Shown here piece after piece: positions 44,099-51,873 of a stretch of DNA of 64,000 bases; the stretch's first letter is position 1, and every line of letters begins with the position of its first letter. The position numbers and the translations under genes were made by a program. The notes beneath the pieces were generated by a model. It made no database searches and was not told the DNA's origin. It was given only the letters and a program-made list of their open reading frames with translations. The stretch lies in contig JAWXTK010000008.1 of NCBI GenBank assembly GCA_044433645.1, forward strand, positions 1-64,000, given 5' to 3'. The DNA comes from JAWXTK01 sp044433645 (GTDB lineage: Bacteria > Bacteroidota > Bacteroidia > Bacteroidales > Rikenellaceae).

Positions 44099-44415
44099 GC
44101 CTCACCAACATTAAAGCCTAAATCTTCAAATTCGCTATCGCTACTTAGTTGGCGACCATGAACTTGAATAGGCCCATTTGCACTTTCGTACTTAACCACG
44201 TTTTCTTGCAAAGATAACAATAGTCTTTTGGCGTGTTCTGGAGAAAGAATAATACGACTACGCACCTTAGGTTTTTGCATACCAGGAAGTAAAGATGCAA
44301 AATCCATCACAAATTCAGATTGAGAATGAGATATTACAACAAGATTTGAGTAAACGCCTTGCGCCTGGTCCTCGTCTAACACGATATTCATTTCTTTAGA
44401 TTGCTCAGAAGCCAT
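44095..44415 (-). CDS. DUF3467 protein
   Basis: Small soluble protein of 106 residues matching the DUF3467 family of Bacteroidetes. It has YSNLVVISHSQSEFVMDFAS (about 22-41), SRIILSPEHAKRLLLSLQENV (about 57-77) and YES just after it. The length is typical and the function unknown. It is monocistronic; a -7 element lies 27 bp upstream. It is convergent with, and overlaps, the phosphatase gene by 4 bp. Confidence 0.88.
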   Translation of the reverse strand: MASEQSKEMNIVLDEDQAQGVYSNLVVISHSQSEFVMDFASLLPGMQKPKVRSRIILSPEHAKRLLLSLQENVVKYESANGPIQVHGRQLSSDSEFEDLGFNVGEA

Positions 44416-44442
44416 ACTTAATAGTTATTAGTTTTTACACTG

Positions 44443-44450
44443 CAAATATA
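44443..44450 (-). promoter_or_regulatory. -7 element of the DUF3467 gene (TATATTTG)
   Basis: The minus strand reads TATATTTG 27 bp before the ATG at 44415. The -33 region has no clear TTTG. Confidence 0.5.
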
Positions 44451-44516
44451 ACTATCAAATATGGCTTCTGATTCACCCAATAGAGAAAAGTTATCCCCTA
44501 TTTATTAACAATTTGG

Positions 44517-46361
44517 CTATAAAATTTCTATCATAGCGCCGTTGGCTGCAACTGCATCTCCAACTTCCACTAAAATCTGGCCTACAACACCGTCAAAAGG
44601 CGATGCTATGCTATTTTCCATTTTCATAGCCTCTAAGATTAACACATCATCGCCAGCCTTAACTTTGTCGCCTGGCTTAACCAAAATCTGGAATACACGT
44701 CCTGGCAGAGGAGCCTCAACAACATTGCCCGTAATAACCACAGCAGGTTTTTCTTCAACCACGACCTCTGGTTCTGGTTCAGGTGCTGCAACCGTAAAGT
44801 TAGCTTTTTTGTACTCGCTCAAATAACGCTCAGCAACAGCTGGGAATAATTCCAAAAGCAAAACTTCTTTCTCGTTTTCAGCAAGTTTTATTCCTCCACA
44901 ACCCTCAACCTCAGGGTTAGGCTGCATTTTATAATTCGACACATCGTAAGGAGTTTCCTCTCTCACGCCACAAATTTTAAACCTAAATTCTGGGTCTATT
45001 TCAACTGGAGTTTTACCATATTCACCTTTTACAAGACCCACAAATTGATTAGACACATTGCTATACATAGGCTTGCCGTTTTTAGCATCTAAGGCACAGT
45101 TAACAGCCTGAGCACCTACGATTTGAGACGTAGGCGTAACCAAAGGAGGCAAACCAGCACTAAGCCTAACGCTAGGAATCAGGGCCATAGCTTGAGGCAG
45201 GATATCTTCGTTTTTAAGTTGTTTTAGCTGAGCCACCATGTTGGTGTACATACCCCCAGGAATCTCTGCTTTTTTAACCAAATCATCTGGTGGCGAGAAG
45301 TTGTAGTGAGCCTCTATTGCTTGACACTCGGCAATTAACGCATCCTCATCACCACTTTTTGCAGCTGCAATAGCACGATTCATAGCATCCTCAACCTCAG
45401 CTGGTACAGAATCCACCAAAGGATTAAAAGGTTTTGGGAAACGTTTAACAGCATCAAAAGCCTCCAACTCTTTACGAATCACCAATAGTTTTTCGTTGAT
45501 TTTAGCCACAGCCTCCATATTAATATCTAGCTCAACATCCATTTTCTTGCAGAAAAGATACACAAGCTCGATAGCTGGGGCAGCTGGGCCACCTGCAAAG
45601 TTCCAAATATTAGTATCCACAACGTCAACCCCTGCCTCGATAGCTGCAATCACCGATGCAAGACCATAACCTGGCGTACAGTGAGTGTGGAAATCAACTG
45701 GAAGAGGAATATTTTGTTTAAATAATTTTATAAGTGTAGAAACTCTCTTAGGAGGAATCAATCCACTCATATCCTTGATAGTAATCATATCAGCCCCTGC
45801 TGCTGCCATTTGCTTAGCTTTGTCCAAGAAATAAGCATCTGTAAACACAGCTTTAGGAAGTTTTTTGCCTTTTAAGCGCGAGAAAAATCTCTCCTTACAG
45901 CTAAAGTGAGGGTCTATCGTATAGCACACTGCGCAATCTGCAATACCACCATATTTTTTCACATATTTAATAGTAGCACGCACATTATCAACGTCGTTTA
46001 GAGCATCAAAAATACGCATAATACCAAGGCCTGAGTCTATAGAATTTTTACAAAATCCCTCGATAATATCGTCATTATAAGGGCTGTAACCAAACAAGTT
46101 ACGTCCACGCGAAAGCGCTGTTAATTTAGACACATCTCCCACTGCGGCCTTAATTTTCTCTAGCCTATCCCAAGGGTTTTCATTCAAATAACGCATTACT
46201 GAATCAGGCACTGCGCCTCCCCAAACCTCCATTGCATAAAACCCTGCATCTTTGTAAAATGGAAGCACCATATCCACCTGTGCTTGAGTCATACGTGTAG
46301 CAAACGAAGATTGTTGCCCGTCTCTCAGGGTCAAATCTCTAATTAATAGTTTTCTTGCCAT
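44517..46361 (-). CDS. Biotin-dependent carboxyltransferase (oxaloacetate decarboxylase alpha/pyruvate carboxylase B type)
   Basis: Carboxyltransferase of 614 residues. The N-terminal HMGL-like barrel begins RDLTLRDGQQSSFATRMTQ (about 8-26) with the metal Asp, then MEVWGGAVPD (about 44-53), the carbamylated-Lys region ITIKDMSGL (about 190-198) and VDFHTHCTPGYG (about 220-231) with metal histidines. A PYC_OADA domain follows (about 300-460). The biotinyl domain carries EAMKMENS (about 576-583) at the end. It acts in a Na+-pumping decarboxylase or in C3/C4 carboxylation; beta and gamma subunits are not in this window, so which is undecided. Confidence 0.92.
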   Translation of the reverse strand: MARKLLIRDLTLRDGQQSSFATRMTQAQVDMVLPFYKDAGFYAMEVWGGAVPDSVMRYLNENPWDRLEKIKAAVGDVSKLTALSRGRNLFGYSPYNDDIIEGFCKNSIDSGLGIMRIFDALNDVDNVRATIKYVKKYGGIADCAVCYTIDPHFSCKERFFSRLKGKKLPKAVFTDAYFLDKAKQMAAAGADMITIKDMSGLIPPKRVSTLIKLFKQNIPLPVDFHTHCTPGYGLASVIAAIEAGVDVVDTNIWNFAGGPAAPAIELVYLFCKKMDVELDINMEAVAKINEKLLVIRKELEAFDAVKRFPKPFNPLVDSVPAEVEDAMNRAIAAAKSGDEDALIAECQAIEAHYNFSPPDDLVKKAEIPGGMYTNMVAQLKQLKNEDILPQAMALIPSVRLSAGLPPLVTPTSQIVGAQAVNCALDAKNGKPMYSNVSNQFVGLVKGEYGKTPVEIDPEFRFKICGVREETPYDVSNYKMQPNPEVEGCGGIKLAENEKEVLLLELFPAVAERYLSEYKKANFTVAAPEPEPEVVVEEKPAVVITGNVVEAPLPGRVFQILVKPGDKVKAGDDVLILEAMKMENSIASPFDGVVGQILVEVGDAVAANGAMIEIL

Positions 46362-46453
46362 AACTTATATTTTTATGTTATTAATTACATATTTTATGCT
46401 AAAACACTCGCATTAAAGTCTTAGAGATAAAATAAATTTACCAAAATTTATGT

Positions 46454-46461
46454 TATCTTTG
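46454..46461 (+). promoter_or_regulatory. -7 element of the DUF4294 gene (TATCTTTG)
   Basis: A perfect TATCTTTG lies 21 bp before ATG 46483. No TTTG is seen at -33 spacing. Confidence 0.6.
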
Positions 46462-46482
46462 TAAATATAGAAATTATTTTTG

Positions 46483-47061
46483 ATGTTACGTACACTTACG
46501 CTCATATTATTTGCATTTTTTTTACTTTCACCACCCACCCAGGCTCAAGTAAAAGGCAAATCTTACTATGCCACACACTGGGAGGTGAGTGGTGGCGACT
46601 CTATGATGGTGGTTAACATCGTACCCATCCCCGTATATAAACGCAAGGCCGATTTAAGACGTTACTACAAGCTCATATACAACCTAAAAAAAGTATATCC
46701 CGTAGCTAAATTCGCGCGCGAGAAACTACAAGAGACCGAAAAAATCCTAGCCACTACGCCCGACAAGAAAGAACAACGAAGGATCATAAAAGACCTTGAA
46801 AAACAGCTAGTTGACGAGTACACTCCTGTGCTAAAAAAGATGACTTTCTCGCAGGGGAAAATTCTGCTTAAACTCATAGACCGTGAGACTGGTCGCAGCT
46901 CGTATGCAATCCTAAAAGAGTTAAAAGGAGGGTTCACTGCCTTTTTCTGGCAGAGTATAGCGCGTCTTTTTAGTTCAGATTTAAAGGAAACCTACAACAA
47001 AGACGGCGAGGATAAAATCATAGAACAGCTAATAATTTATTACGAGGCAGGCCTACTTTAA
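46483..47061 (+). CDS. DUF4294 protein
   Basis: Exported protein of 192 residues with a signal peptide (MLRTLTLILFAFFLLSPPTQ, cleaved near AQA). The body matches DUF4294: YYKLIYNLKKVYPVAKFAREK (about 60-80), a helical region with LEKQLVDEYTPVLKKMTFSQG, and LIDRETGRSSY (about 128-138). It is restricted to Bacteroidetes and its function is unknown. I chose ATG 46483 over TTG 46480. It converges with surE, leaving 8 bp. Confidence 0.88.
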   Translation: MLRTLTLILFAFFLLSPPTQAQVKGKSYYATHWEVSGGDSMMVVNIVPIPVYKRKADLRRYYKLIYNLKKVYPVAKFAREKLQETEKILATTPDKKEQRRIIKDLEKQLVDEYTPVLKKMTFSQGKILLKLIDRETGRSSYAILKELKGGFTAFFWQSIARLFSSDLKETYNKDGEDKIIEQLIIYYEAGLL

Positions 47062-47069
47062 TAAGAGTC

Positions 47070-47849
47070 TTAAAACTCCCATTTTTTCATTTGCTCAACT
47101 TGAGTATAGTGCGTGAAATCCACTTGTATAGGCACCACAGACACATAATTATTCCTAAGTGCCCACTCGTCAGTATCGCAAGCCTCCATCTCGGCATTGT
47201 CAAATTCGCCCGTTAGCCAGTAATAATCACGACCTCTAGGATCTGTGCCACACACAAATTTCTCGCGCCAGAAACCTTTGTTTTGACGACACATCATTAT
47301 ACCTTTTATTTCTTCAGGCCTGGCGATAGGAATATTTACGTTTAGGCAAAATTGTTCGGTAATATTACGTTCAAGAATTTGAGCAATAATTTTCTCAGCA
47401 TAAATTTCACTAGCCTCAAAGTCTGCATCAAGGCGAAAATCCAACATAGATAGCCCAACGGAAGGCGCGCCATAAAAACTAGCCTCAATAGCAGCTCCCA
47501 TAGTGCCCGAATACAACACATTAATAGCAGCGTTTGACCCATGATTTATGCCCGAAATACTAAGCGCAGGCTTATGGTCTTTAAGCAAATAGTCAAAAGC
47601 CATTTTCACACAATCCACAGGCGTACCCGTACAGGCATATATCTCTAAATCAGGCTCCTGGATAACCTTACGAAGGTACAAAGGATTGTGCATAGTAATA
47701 GCATGAGCCATACCCGACTGGTGATATTCAGGAGCCACGACTATCACACGTCCAAATTTGCGCGCAACTTTAATTGCACTCTGTATCCCCGGGGCATTAT
47801 ATCCATCGTCGTTAGTCACAAAAATTATTGGCTTATTGCTATTTTCCAT
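47070..47849 (-). CDS. surE: 5'/3'-nucleotidase SurE
   Basis: Divalent-metal nucleotidase acting on nucleoside monophosphates. The N-terminus carries the metal-binding FVTNDDGYNAPGI (about 10-22) and VVAPEYHQSGMAHAIT (about 37-52). SGINHGSNAAINVLYSGT (about 97-114) and AAIEASFYGAPSVGLS follow. At 259 residues it is typical for Bacteroidetes. It is monocistronic. The gap to rplS upstream holds divergent promoters. Confidence 0.95.
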   Translation of the reverse strand: MENSNKPIIFVTNDDGYNAPGIQSAIKVARKFGRVIVVAPEYHQSGMAHAITMHNPLYLRKVIQEPDLEIYACTGTPVDCVKMAFDYLLKDHKPALSISGINHGSNAAINVLYSGTMGAAIEASFYGAPSVGLSMLDFRLDADFEASEIYAEKIIAQILERNITEQFCLNVNIPIARPEEIKGIMMCRQNKGFWREKFVCGTDPRGRDYYWLTGEFDNAEMEACDTDEWALRNNYVSVVPIQVDFTHYTQVEQMKKWEF

Positions 47850-47874
47850 TGTATTATTTTCTTTTATTAAGCCA

Positions 47875-47882
47875 CAAATATA
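47875..47882 (-). promoter_or_regulatory. -7 element of surE (TATATTTG)
   Basis: The minus strand reads TATATTTG 25 bp before the surE ATG, without an evident -33 box. Confidence 0.5.
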
Positions 47883-47943
47883 ATACTTTTTATTGTTTTC
47901 TAAGCTAAAATCATGTTTTACTTACAGTTAAATCATCAGAAAA

Positions 47944-47975
47944 TTTGGTTTTTAATTATTTAGATTATATCTTTG
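47944..47975 (+). promoter_or_regulatory. Promoter of rplS
   Basis: TTTG (47944-47947), a 20-bp spacer and TATCTTTG (47968-47975), a full consensus match. Transcription would start near 47982, leaving a structured leader of about 75 nt before ATG 48057. Confidence 0.85.
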
Positions 47976-47986
47976 CGCCCTAAAGT

Positions 47987-48033
47987 GTATAGGAATCTCT
48001 TGCGAGAACACAGGAGTCCGTAATATTCCGTAC
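47987..48033 (+). promoter_or_regulatory. Putative ribosomal protein L19 leader
   Basis: The rplS 5' leader folds into a closing stem of GTA/TAC (47987-47989, 48031-48033) and GGAAT/ATTCC (47992-47996, 48025-48029). Inside, the hairpin TCTC-TTGC-GAGA is at 47996-48007, followed by a single-stranded ACACAGGAGTCCGTA. T47996 is shared by two helices, so one of those pairs gives way. L19 autoregulatory leaders have been described in other bacteria, including Flavobacteria; membership here is inferred. Confidence 0.55.
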
Positions 48034-48056
48034 CATAATTTAACTTTTTTAAGACA

Positions 48057-48422
48057 ATGGATCAATTACTTAAAATTGCTCAAGAAGCAACTTGGGAAAC
48101 TAAAGAAGTGCCAGAATTCAAAAGTGGCGATACTGTTACAGTTTCTTACAAAATCGTTGAGGGTAACAAAGAGCGTGTACAAAGTTTCCGCGGTGTTGTT
48201 ATTCAAATCAAAGGTAGTGGCGTTACTAAAATGTTTACTATCCGTAAAATCTCTAACGGCATTGGTGTAGAGCGTATCTTCCCTCTTTACTCACCTCACA
48301 TCGATTCTATCGAAGTTAACAAACGTGGTGTTGTTCGTCGTGCTAGAATTTACTATCTACGTGCTCTTACAGGTAAAAAAGCTCGTATCAAAGAAAGAAA
48401 ATTTGTTGCGCCTAAAAAATAA
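48057..48422 (+). CDS. rplS: Ribosomal protein bL19
   Basis: 50S subunit protein at the subunit interface, 121 residues. It shows FKSGDTVTVSYKI (about 21-33), the family signature VQSFRGVVIQIKGSGVTKMFTIRK over about residues 41-64, GVERIFPLYSPHIDSIEV (about 70-87) and RRARIYYLR. It is monocistronic with a strong promoter, a structured leader and a strong terminator. Confidence 0.98.
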   Translation: MDQLLKIAQEATWETKEVPEFKSGDTVTVSYKIVEGNKERVQSFRGVVIQIKGSGVTKMFTIRKISNGIGVERIFPLYSPHIDSIEVNKRGVVRRARIYYLRALTGKKARIKERKFVAPKK

Positions 48423-48452
48423 TTATTTTTTTAGCTGCACAGCATAAGTTAC

Positions 48453-48490
48453 GAGGCCGTCTTTTAATTAAGATGGCCTCTTTCTTTTTT
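48453..48490 (+). terminator. Intrinsic terminator of rplS
   Basis: GAGGCCGTCTT (48453-48463) pairs with AAGATGGCCTC (48470-48480), an 11-bp stem with one G-U pair and a 6-nt loop, followed by TTTCTTTTTT. Confidence 0.92.
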
Positions 48491-48502
48491 CACGATTTTT
48501 AG

Positions 48503-48510
48503 TACCTTTG
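48503..48510 (+). promoter_or_regulatory. -7 element of the DUF2284-ABC importer operon (TACCTTTG)
   Basis: TACCTTTG ends only 5 bp before ATG 48516, predicting a leaderless or nearly leaderless transcript. It follows directly after the rplS terminator. Confidence 0.5.
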
Positions 48511-48515
48511 CATTT

Positions 48516-49013
48516 ATGAAAATAGCGTGCCTAAAAACTAAGGATTACATCACTCAATACAGAGACCAAGACAAATTCTTTGCTCTGTGCGAAAAGTGCC
48601 CAAATTTCAACAAGGTTTGGTCGTGCCCTCCTTATGATTTCTCAGGCCTTAGTATTTTCACTCCCTATACCTATATATATATATTCGCCCACAAAATCTC
48701 ACCTGAGAAAAATCTTAGGCAGGAGCGAAAAATCTTAGACTCTAAACTCCTAGAGCTAGAGCACCGTCACCCCGACTCTCTAGCTTTTTATGCAGGTAGC
48801 TGCGTGATTTGTGATGAGTGCACCAGAGCTAAAGGCGAGAAATGCACCAACCCATCCTCTATGCGTTATAGCCTTGAGTCTCTGGGTTTTGACCTCTCGC
48901 TTACAAGCAAAGATTTGTTAGGCATAGACATAAAATGGGGAAAGAACGGGCAAGCACCCGAGTACTATACACTGATAAGCGCGCTGTGCTCAAAAACCGA
49001 GATTGAAATATGA
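48516..49013 (+). CDS. DUF2284 cysteine-rich putative metal-binding protein
   Basis: Cytosolic protein of 165 residues rich in paired cysteines: CEKCPNFNKVWSCPPYDFSG (about 25-44) and CVICDECTRAKGEKC (about 99-113). The spacing fits a DUF2284-type iron-sulfur or other metal site. Its stop overlaps the start of the substrate-binding lipoprotein (ATGA), so it is translationally tied to a FecBCD/BtuFCD-type importer. I infer that it senses, processes or tests the imported iron chelate, haem or corrinoid. Direct evidence of function is lacking. Confidence 0.8.
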   Translation: MKIACLKTKDYITQYRDQDKFFALCEKCPNFNKVWSCPPYDFSGLSIFTPYTYIYIFAHKISPEKNLRQERKILDSKLLELEHRHPDSLAFYAGSCVICDECTRAKGEKCTNPSSMRYSLESLGFDLSLTSKDLLGIDIKWGKNGQAPEYYTLISALCSKTEIEI

Positions 49014-50131
49014 AAAAATTAATCTATATATTAATTCTTACTCTAACTTCGTGTGCTCAGAACCAAAGCATTAAGTTAGAGCACTTTAAAGAAAAAGAAT
49101 ACCTGCCTCGCCACTCTTCAAATTTCTGTATTTACTCTGCACCAGAGCTAGAGAGCAGCGTAATTTTAGTTAAAAATCCATGGCAAGGAGCTAAGGATGT
49201 ACAGATGCTAACCTTCATAGAACGAGCAGGCGAGAAAGCACCTCGCAATTTCCCAGGCCAGGTGATACAAGCCCCCGTCGAGCGCATTGTGTGCCTTTCA
49301 TCTAGCTACATCGCTATGCTAGCCATGGCCAATAGCGAAGACAAAATAGTTGGCGTTTCGGGTTTAGACTACATCACTAACCCAGTGATTACCAACAATA
49401 AAAACATGGTAGACGTAGGCTACGACACTAATATTGATTTTGAAAAACTCGTCGCTCTGCGCCCATCTGTTGTGTTATTATTTGCCTTAAATAGCGAAAA
49501 TTCTGCTATCACAAAGAAACTTCGTGAGCTAAAGATTCCTTATATGTACGTTGGAGATTATGTTGAAAGTTCTCCCCTTGGTAAGACCGAATGGAGCATA
49601 GCTCTGGGCGAATTAGTAGACAAGAGACTAGAGGTTGAGAAGAAATTTTTGGATATAGAATATCGCTATAACAACCTGAAAATCAAAGCTAAAGAAAACA
49701 AAACCAAGGCTAAGGTAATGCTTAATTCGCCTTATCGCGATATATGGTTTATGCCCTCAATACAAAGCTACATGGTCGAGCTAATTTCTGACGCTGGGGG
49801 CGATTACATTTATAGCCAAAACACCGGCACAGAGTCCATCCCCATTACCCTAGAGCAGGCCTACACCCTGGCTGCCGTAAGCGATATTTGGCTTAATACA
49901 GGCTGGCATAATACTCTGTCTCAATTACTTAGCGAAAACGCAAAGTTTAAAGACAACCCCTTGGTAAAAAAAGGCAGAATATACAATAACAACGCCCTGC
50001 AAAACGCAAAAGGGGGCAGTGATTTTTGGGAAGGAGGAGTTGTAAATCCTGACAAAGTATTGCAAGATTTAATCAATATTTTCCAGGGAAACACCTCAGA
50101 GGAACTAACGTATTATAAACAATTAAAATAA
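49010..50131 (+). CDS. Substrate-binding lipoprotein of iron-complex/cobalamin ABC importer
   Basis: Periplasmic binding protein (373 residues) of the FecB/BtuF class III fold. Its lipobox is LILTLTSC (Cys15). The two lobes show VERIVCLSSSYIAMLAMA (about 89-106), LRPSVVLLFALN (about 148-159), the long connecting helix, and GGDYIYSQNTGTESIPITLEQA (about 263-284). The ~85-residue N-terminal extension with KNPWQGAKD is typical of Bacteroidetes members. The ligand, siderophore, haem or corrinoid, cannot be read. The permease starts 3 bp later. Confidence 0.88.
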   Translation: MKKLIYILILTLTSCAQNQSIKLEHFKEKEYLPRHSSNFCIYSAPELESSVILVKNPWQGAKDVQMLTFIERAGEKAPRNFPGQVIQAPVERIVCLSSSYIAMLAMANSEDKIVGVSGLDYITNPVITNNKNMVDVGYDTNIDFEKLVALRPSVVLLFALNSENSAITKKLRELKIPYMYVGDYVESSPLGKTEWSIALGELVDKRLEVEKKFLDIEYRYNNLKIKAKENKTKAKVMLNSPYRDIWFMPSIQSYMVELISDAGGDYIYSQNTGTESIPITLEQAYTLAAVSDIWLNTGWHNTLSQLLSENAKFKDNPLVKKGRIYNNNALQNAKGGSDFWEGGVVNPDKVLQDLINIFQGNTSEELTYYKQLK

Positions 50132-50134
50132 GCG

Positions 50135-51136
50135 ATGAAAAAGAGCTCCTACCTAATTTTAGGCCTTGGCATAGCATCGGTTTTGCTGTTTTTATTTGAC
50201 CTTACAATAGGCTCATCTAAATTAAGCATCGCAGAGGTGTGGCAAGCTCTTTTTAACGGCGAAAGCGATGCTATCAACAGAGATATAGTCCTAAAAATCA
50301 GATTATTAAGTGCCGTCATGGCCGTACTCTCTGGCCTAGCTCTTTCAGCCAGCGGGCTACTCATGCAGACCTTATTTAACAACCCTTTGGCAGGTCCTTA
50401 TGTGCTCGGGGTAAGTTCTGGAGCTAGCCTTGGAGTTGCTATTTTCATACTTGGCGCACCTATTTTTGCGCTAGATAAGTTCCCTTTAATTGAGAGCCTA
50501 GGAATGGCTGGAGCTGCGTGGATAGGCTCTGCCGTGGTGCTAGTTGTTATCATGAGCATCAGCAGAAAAATCAAGGATATCATGGTGATTTTAATACTTG
50601 GGATGATGGCTAGCTCGGCTATTAGCTCAGTGGTCGAAATACTGCAATTCCTTAGTAATGAGGCATCTCTGAAAAGTTTTGTTGTATGGAGCATGGGCTC
50701 GCTAGGCAATGTTTCTAGCGAGCAGTTATATATGATAGCGCCTGTGATTTTGCTGAGCGTCGTACTATGTATTTTAGCAATTAAGCCTTTGGACATCCTG
50801 CTTTTGGGCGAAAATTACGCTCGCACTATGGGACTCAATATCTCGCGCACGAGGACACTAATTTTCTCAGCCACCATACTTTTGTCGGGCACAATCACAG
50901 CTTTCTGTGGTCCCATAGGTTTTGTAGGTTTGGCCGTACCCCACTTAGCTCGTATCATAACTCGTAGCGCCCAACACAAAATCCTCATGCCTACATCCAT
51001 GCTACTGGGCGTGATTATGATGCTGGTGTGTGATATAATCTCAAAAAGCACTGCCCTGCCTATCAACACTATCACGGCACTCATGGGCATACCTATCGTT
51101 ATTTTAGTAGTTATTAAGGGCAAAAATATCTTTTAG
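50135..51136 (+). CDS. FecCD/BtuC-family ABC permease
   Basis: Inner-membrane permease of 333 residues with about ten helices. Family landmarks: RLLSAVMAVLSGLALSASGLLMQTLFNNPLAGPYVLG across about 52-90, the SSGASLG segment, LGLNISRTR-type loop (GLNISRTRT, about 230), and GPIGFVGLAVPHLAR (about 257-271), the coupling-helix region. It lies between the binding protein (3-bp gap) and ATPase (3-bp gap). Confidence 0.94.
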   Translation: MKKSSYLILGLGIASVLLFLFDLTIGSSKLSIAEVWQALFNGESDAINRDIVLKIRLLSAVMAVLSGLALSASGLLMQTLFNNPLAGPYVLGVSSGASLGVAIFILGAPIFALDKFPLIESLGMAGAAWIGSAVVLVVIMSISRKIKDIMVILILGMMASSAISSVVEILQFLSNEASLKSFVVWSMGSLGNVSSEQLYMIAPVILLSVVLCILAIKPLDILLLGENYARTMGLNISRTRTLIFSATILLSGTITAFCGPIGFVGLAVPHLARIITRSAQHKILMPTSMLLGVIMMLVCDIISKSTALPINTITALMGIPIVILVVIKGKNIF

Positions 51137-51139
51137 AAA

Positions 51140-51868
51140 ATGAAAATCTCACTTCAAAATATAAGCCTAGGCTACAAAAACAGAACCCTACTAGAGAGCG
51201 TGAGCACAGAATTTGATTCAGGCTCAATGACAGCTCTTTTGGGAAGAAACGGCACGGGCAAGAGCACCTTATTAAGAGCAATTACGGGGCTTGGCAAGTT
51301 AGATAGTGGCGAGATTTTAATTGACGACACTAACATCAAAAACCTTAGCACGGAGCAAATAGCTAGGAGCATCAGCTTTGTGAACACCGAAAAAGTTCGT
51401 ATTGCAAACCTTACTTGCTATCAATTAGTATCACTCGGCAGAGTACCCTACACCAACTGGATAGGCACGCTCACCCCTGAGGACAAAACGATAATAGAAA
51501 AATCTCTGGAATTAGTTGGCATGAGTGATTACACCCACAAGCCTATCAATAAAATCTCAGATGGTGAACTTCAAAGAGTAATGATAGCCAGAGCTTTAGC
51601 TCAGGACACACCCATAATCTTGCTGGACGAGCCAACAGCATTTTTAGACCTTCCAAACAAATATGAGGTATGCGCAATCTTAAAAAACTTGGCCAAAAAC
51701 CAGTCTAAGACTATAATTTTCTCGACCCACGATTTAGACATAGCTCTAAAAATTTGCGATAAGGTAGCTATCATAGACACCCCAAAAATCATACATGACA
51801 CGCCCGAAGGCATAAAAAAAACAGGCGAGATTGACCGCCTGTTTAAGATTAAAGATTTTAACTTCTAA
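51140..51868 (+). CDS. ABC transporter ATPase (FecE/BtuD type)
   Basis: ATPase of 242 residues powering the importer. Walker A is GRNGTGKST (about 35-43), the Q-loop follows near residue 80, the signature is SDGELQRVMIARAL (about 140-153), Walker B is IILLDEP (about 160-166), and the switch His is in STHD (about 195-198). The signature reads SDGE instead of SGGQ, a common variant. Its last ~50 nt contain the terminator of the convergent sulfatase gene. It ends 5 bp from that gene's stop. Confidence 0.94.
   Translation: MKISLQNISLGYKNRTLLESVSTEFDSGSMTALLGRNGTGKSTLLRAITGLGKLDSGEILIDDTNIKNLSTEQIARSISFVNTEKVRIANLTCYQLVSLGRVPYTNWIGTLTPEDKTIIEKSLELVGMSDYTHKPINKISDGELQRVMIARALAQDTPIILLDEPTAFLDLPNKYEVCAILKNLAKNQSKTIIFSTHDLDIALKICDKVAIIDTPKIIHDTPEGIKKTGEIDRLFKIKDFNF
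51814..51844 (-). terminator. Intrinsic terminator of the minus-strand sulfatase, inside the ABC ATPase gene
   Basis: On the minus strand AAACAGGCG (51844-51836) pairs with CGCCTGTTT (51827-51819) over an 8-nt loop and runs into TTTTT. It lies 29 bp past the sulfatase stop and within the last codons of the opposing ATPase gene. The plus strand lacks a T-run, so it is directional. Confidence 0.8.
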
Positions 51869-51873
51869 GCAAG

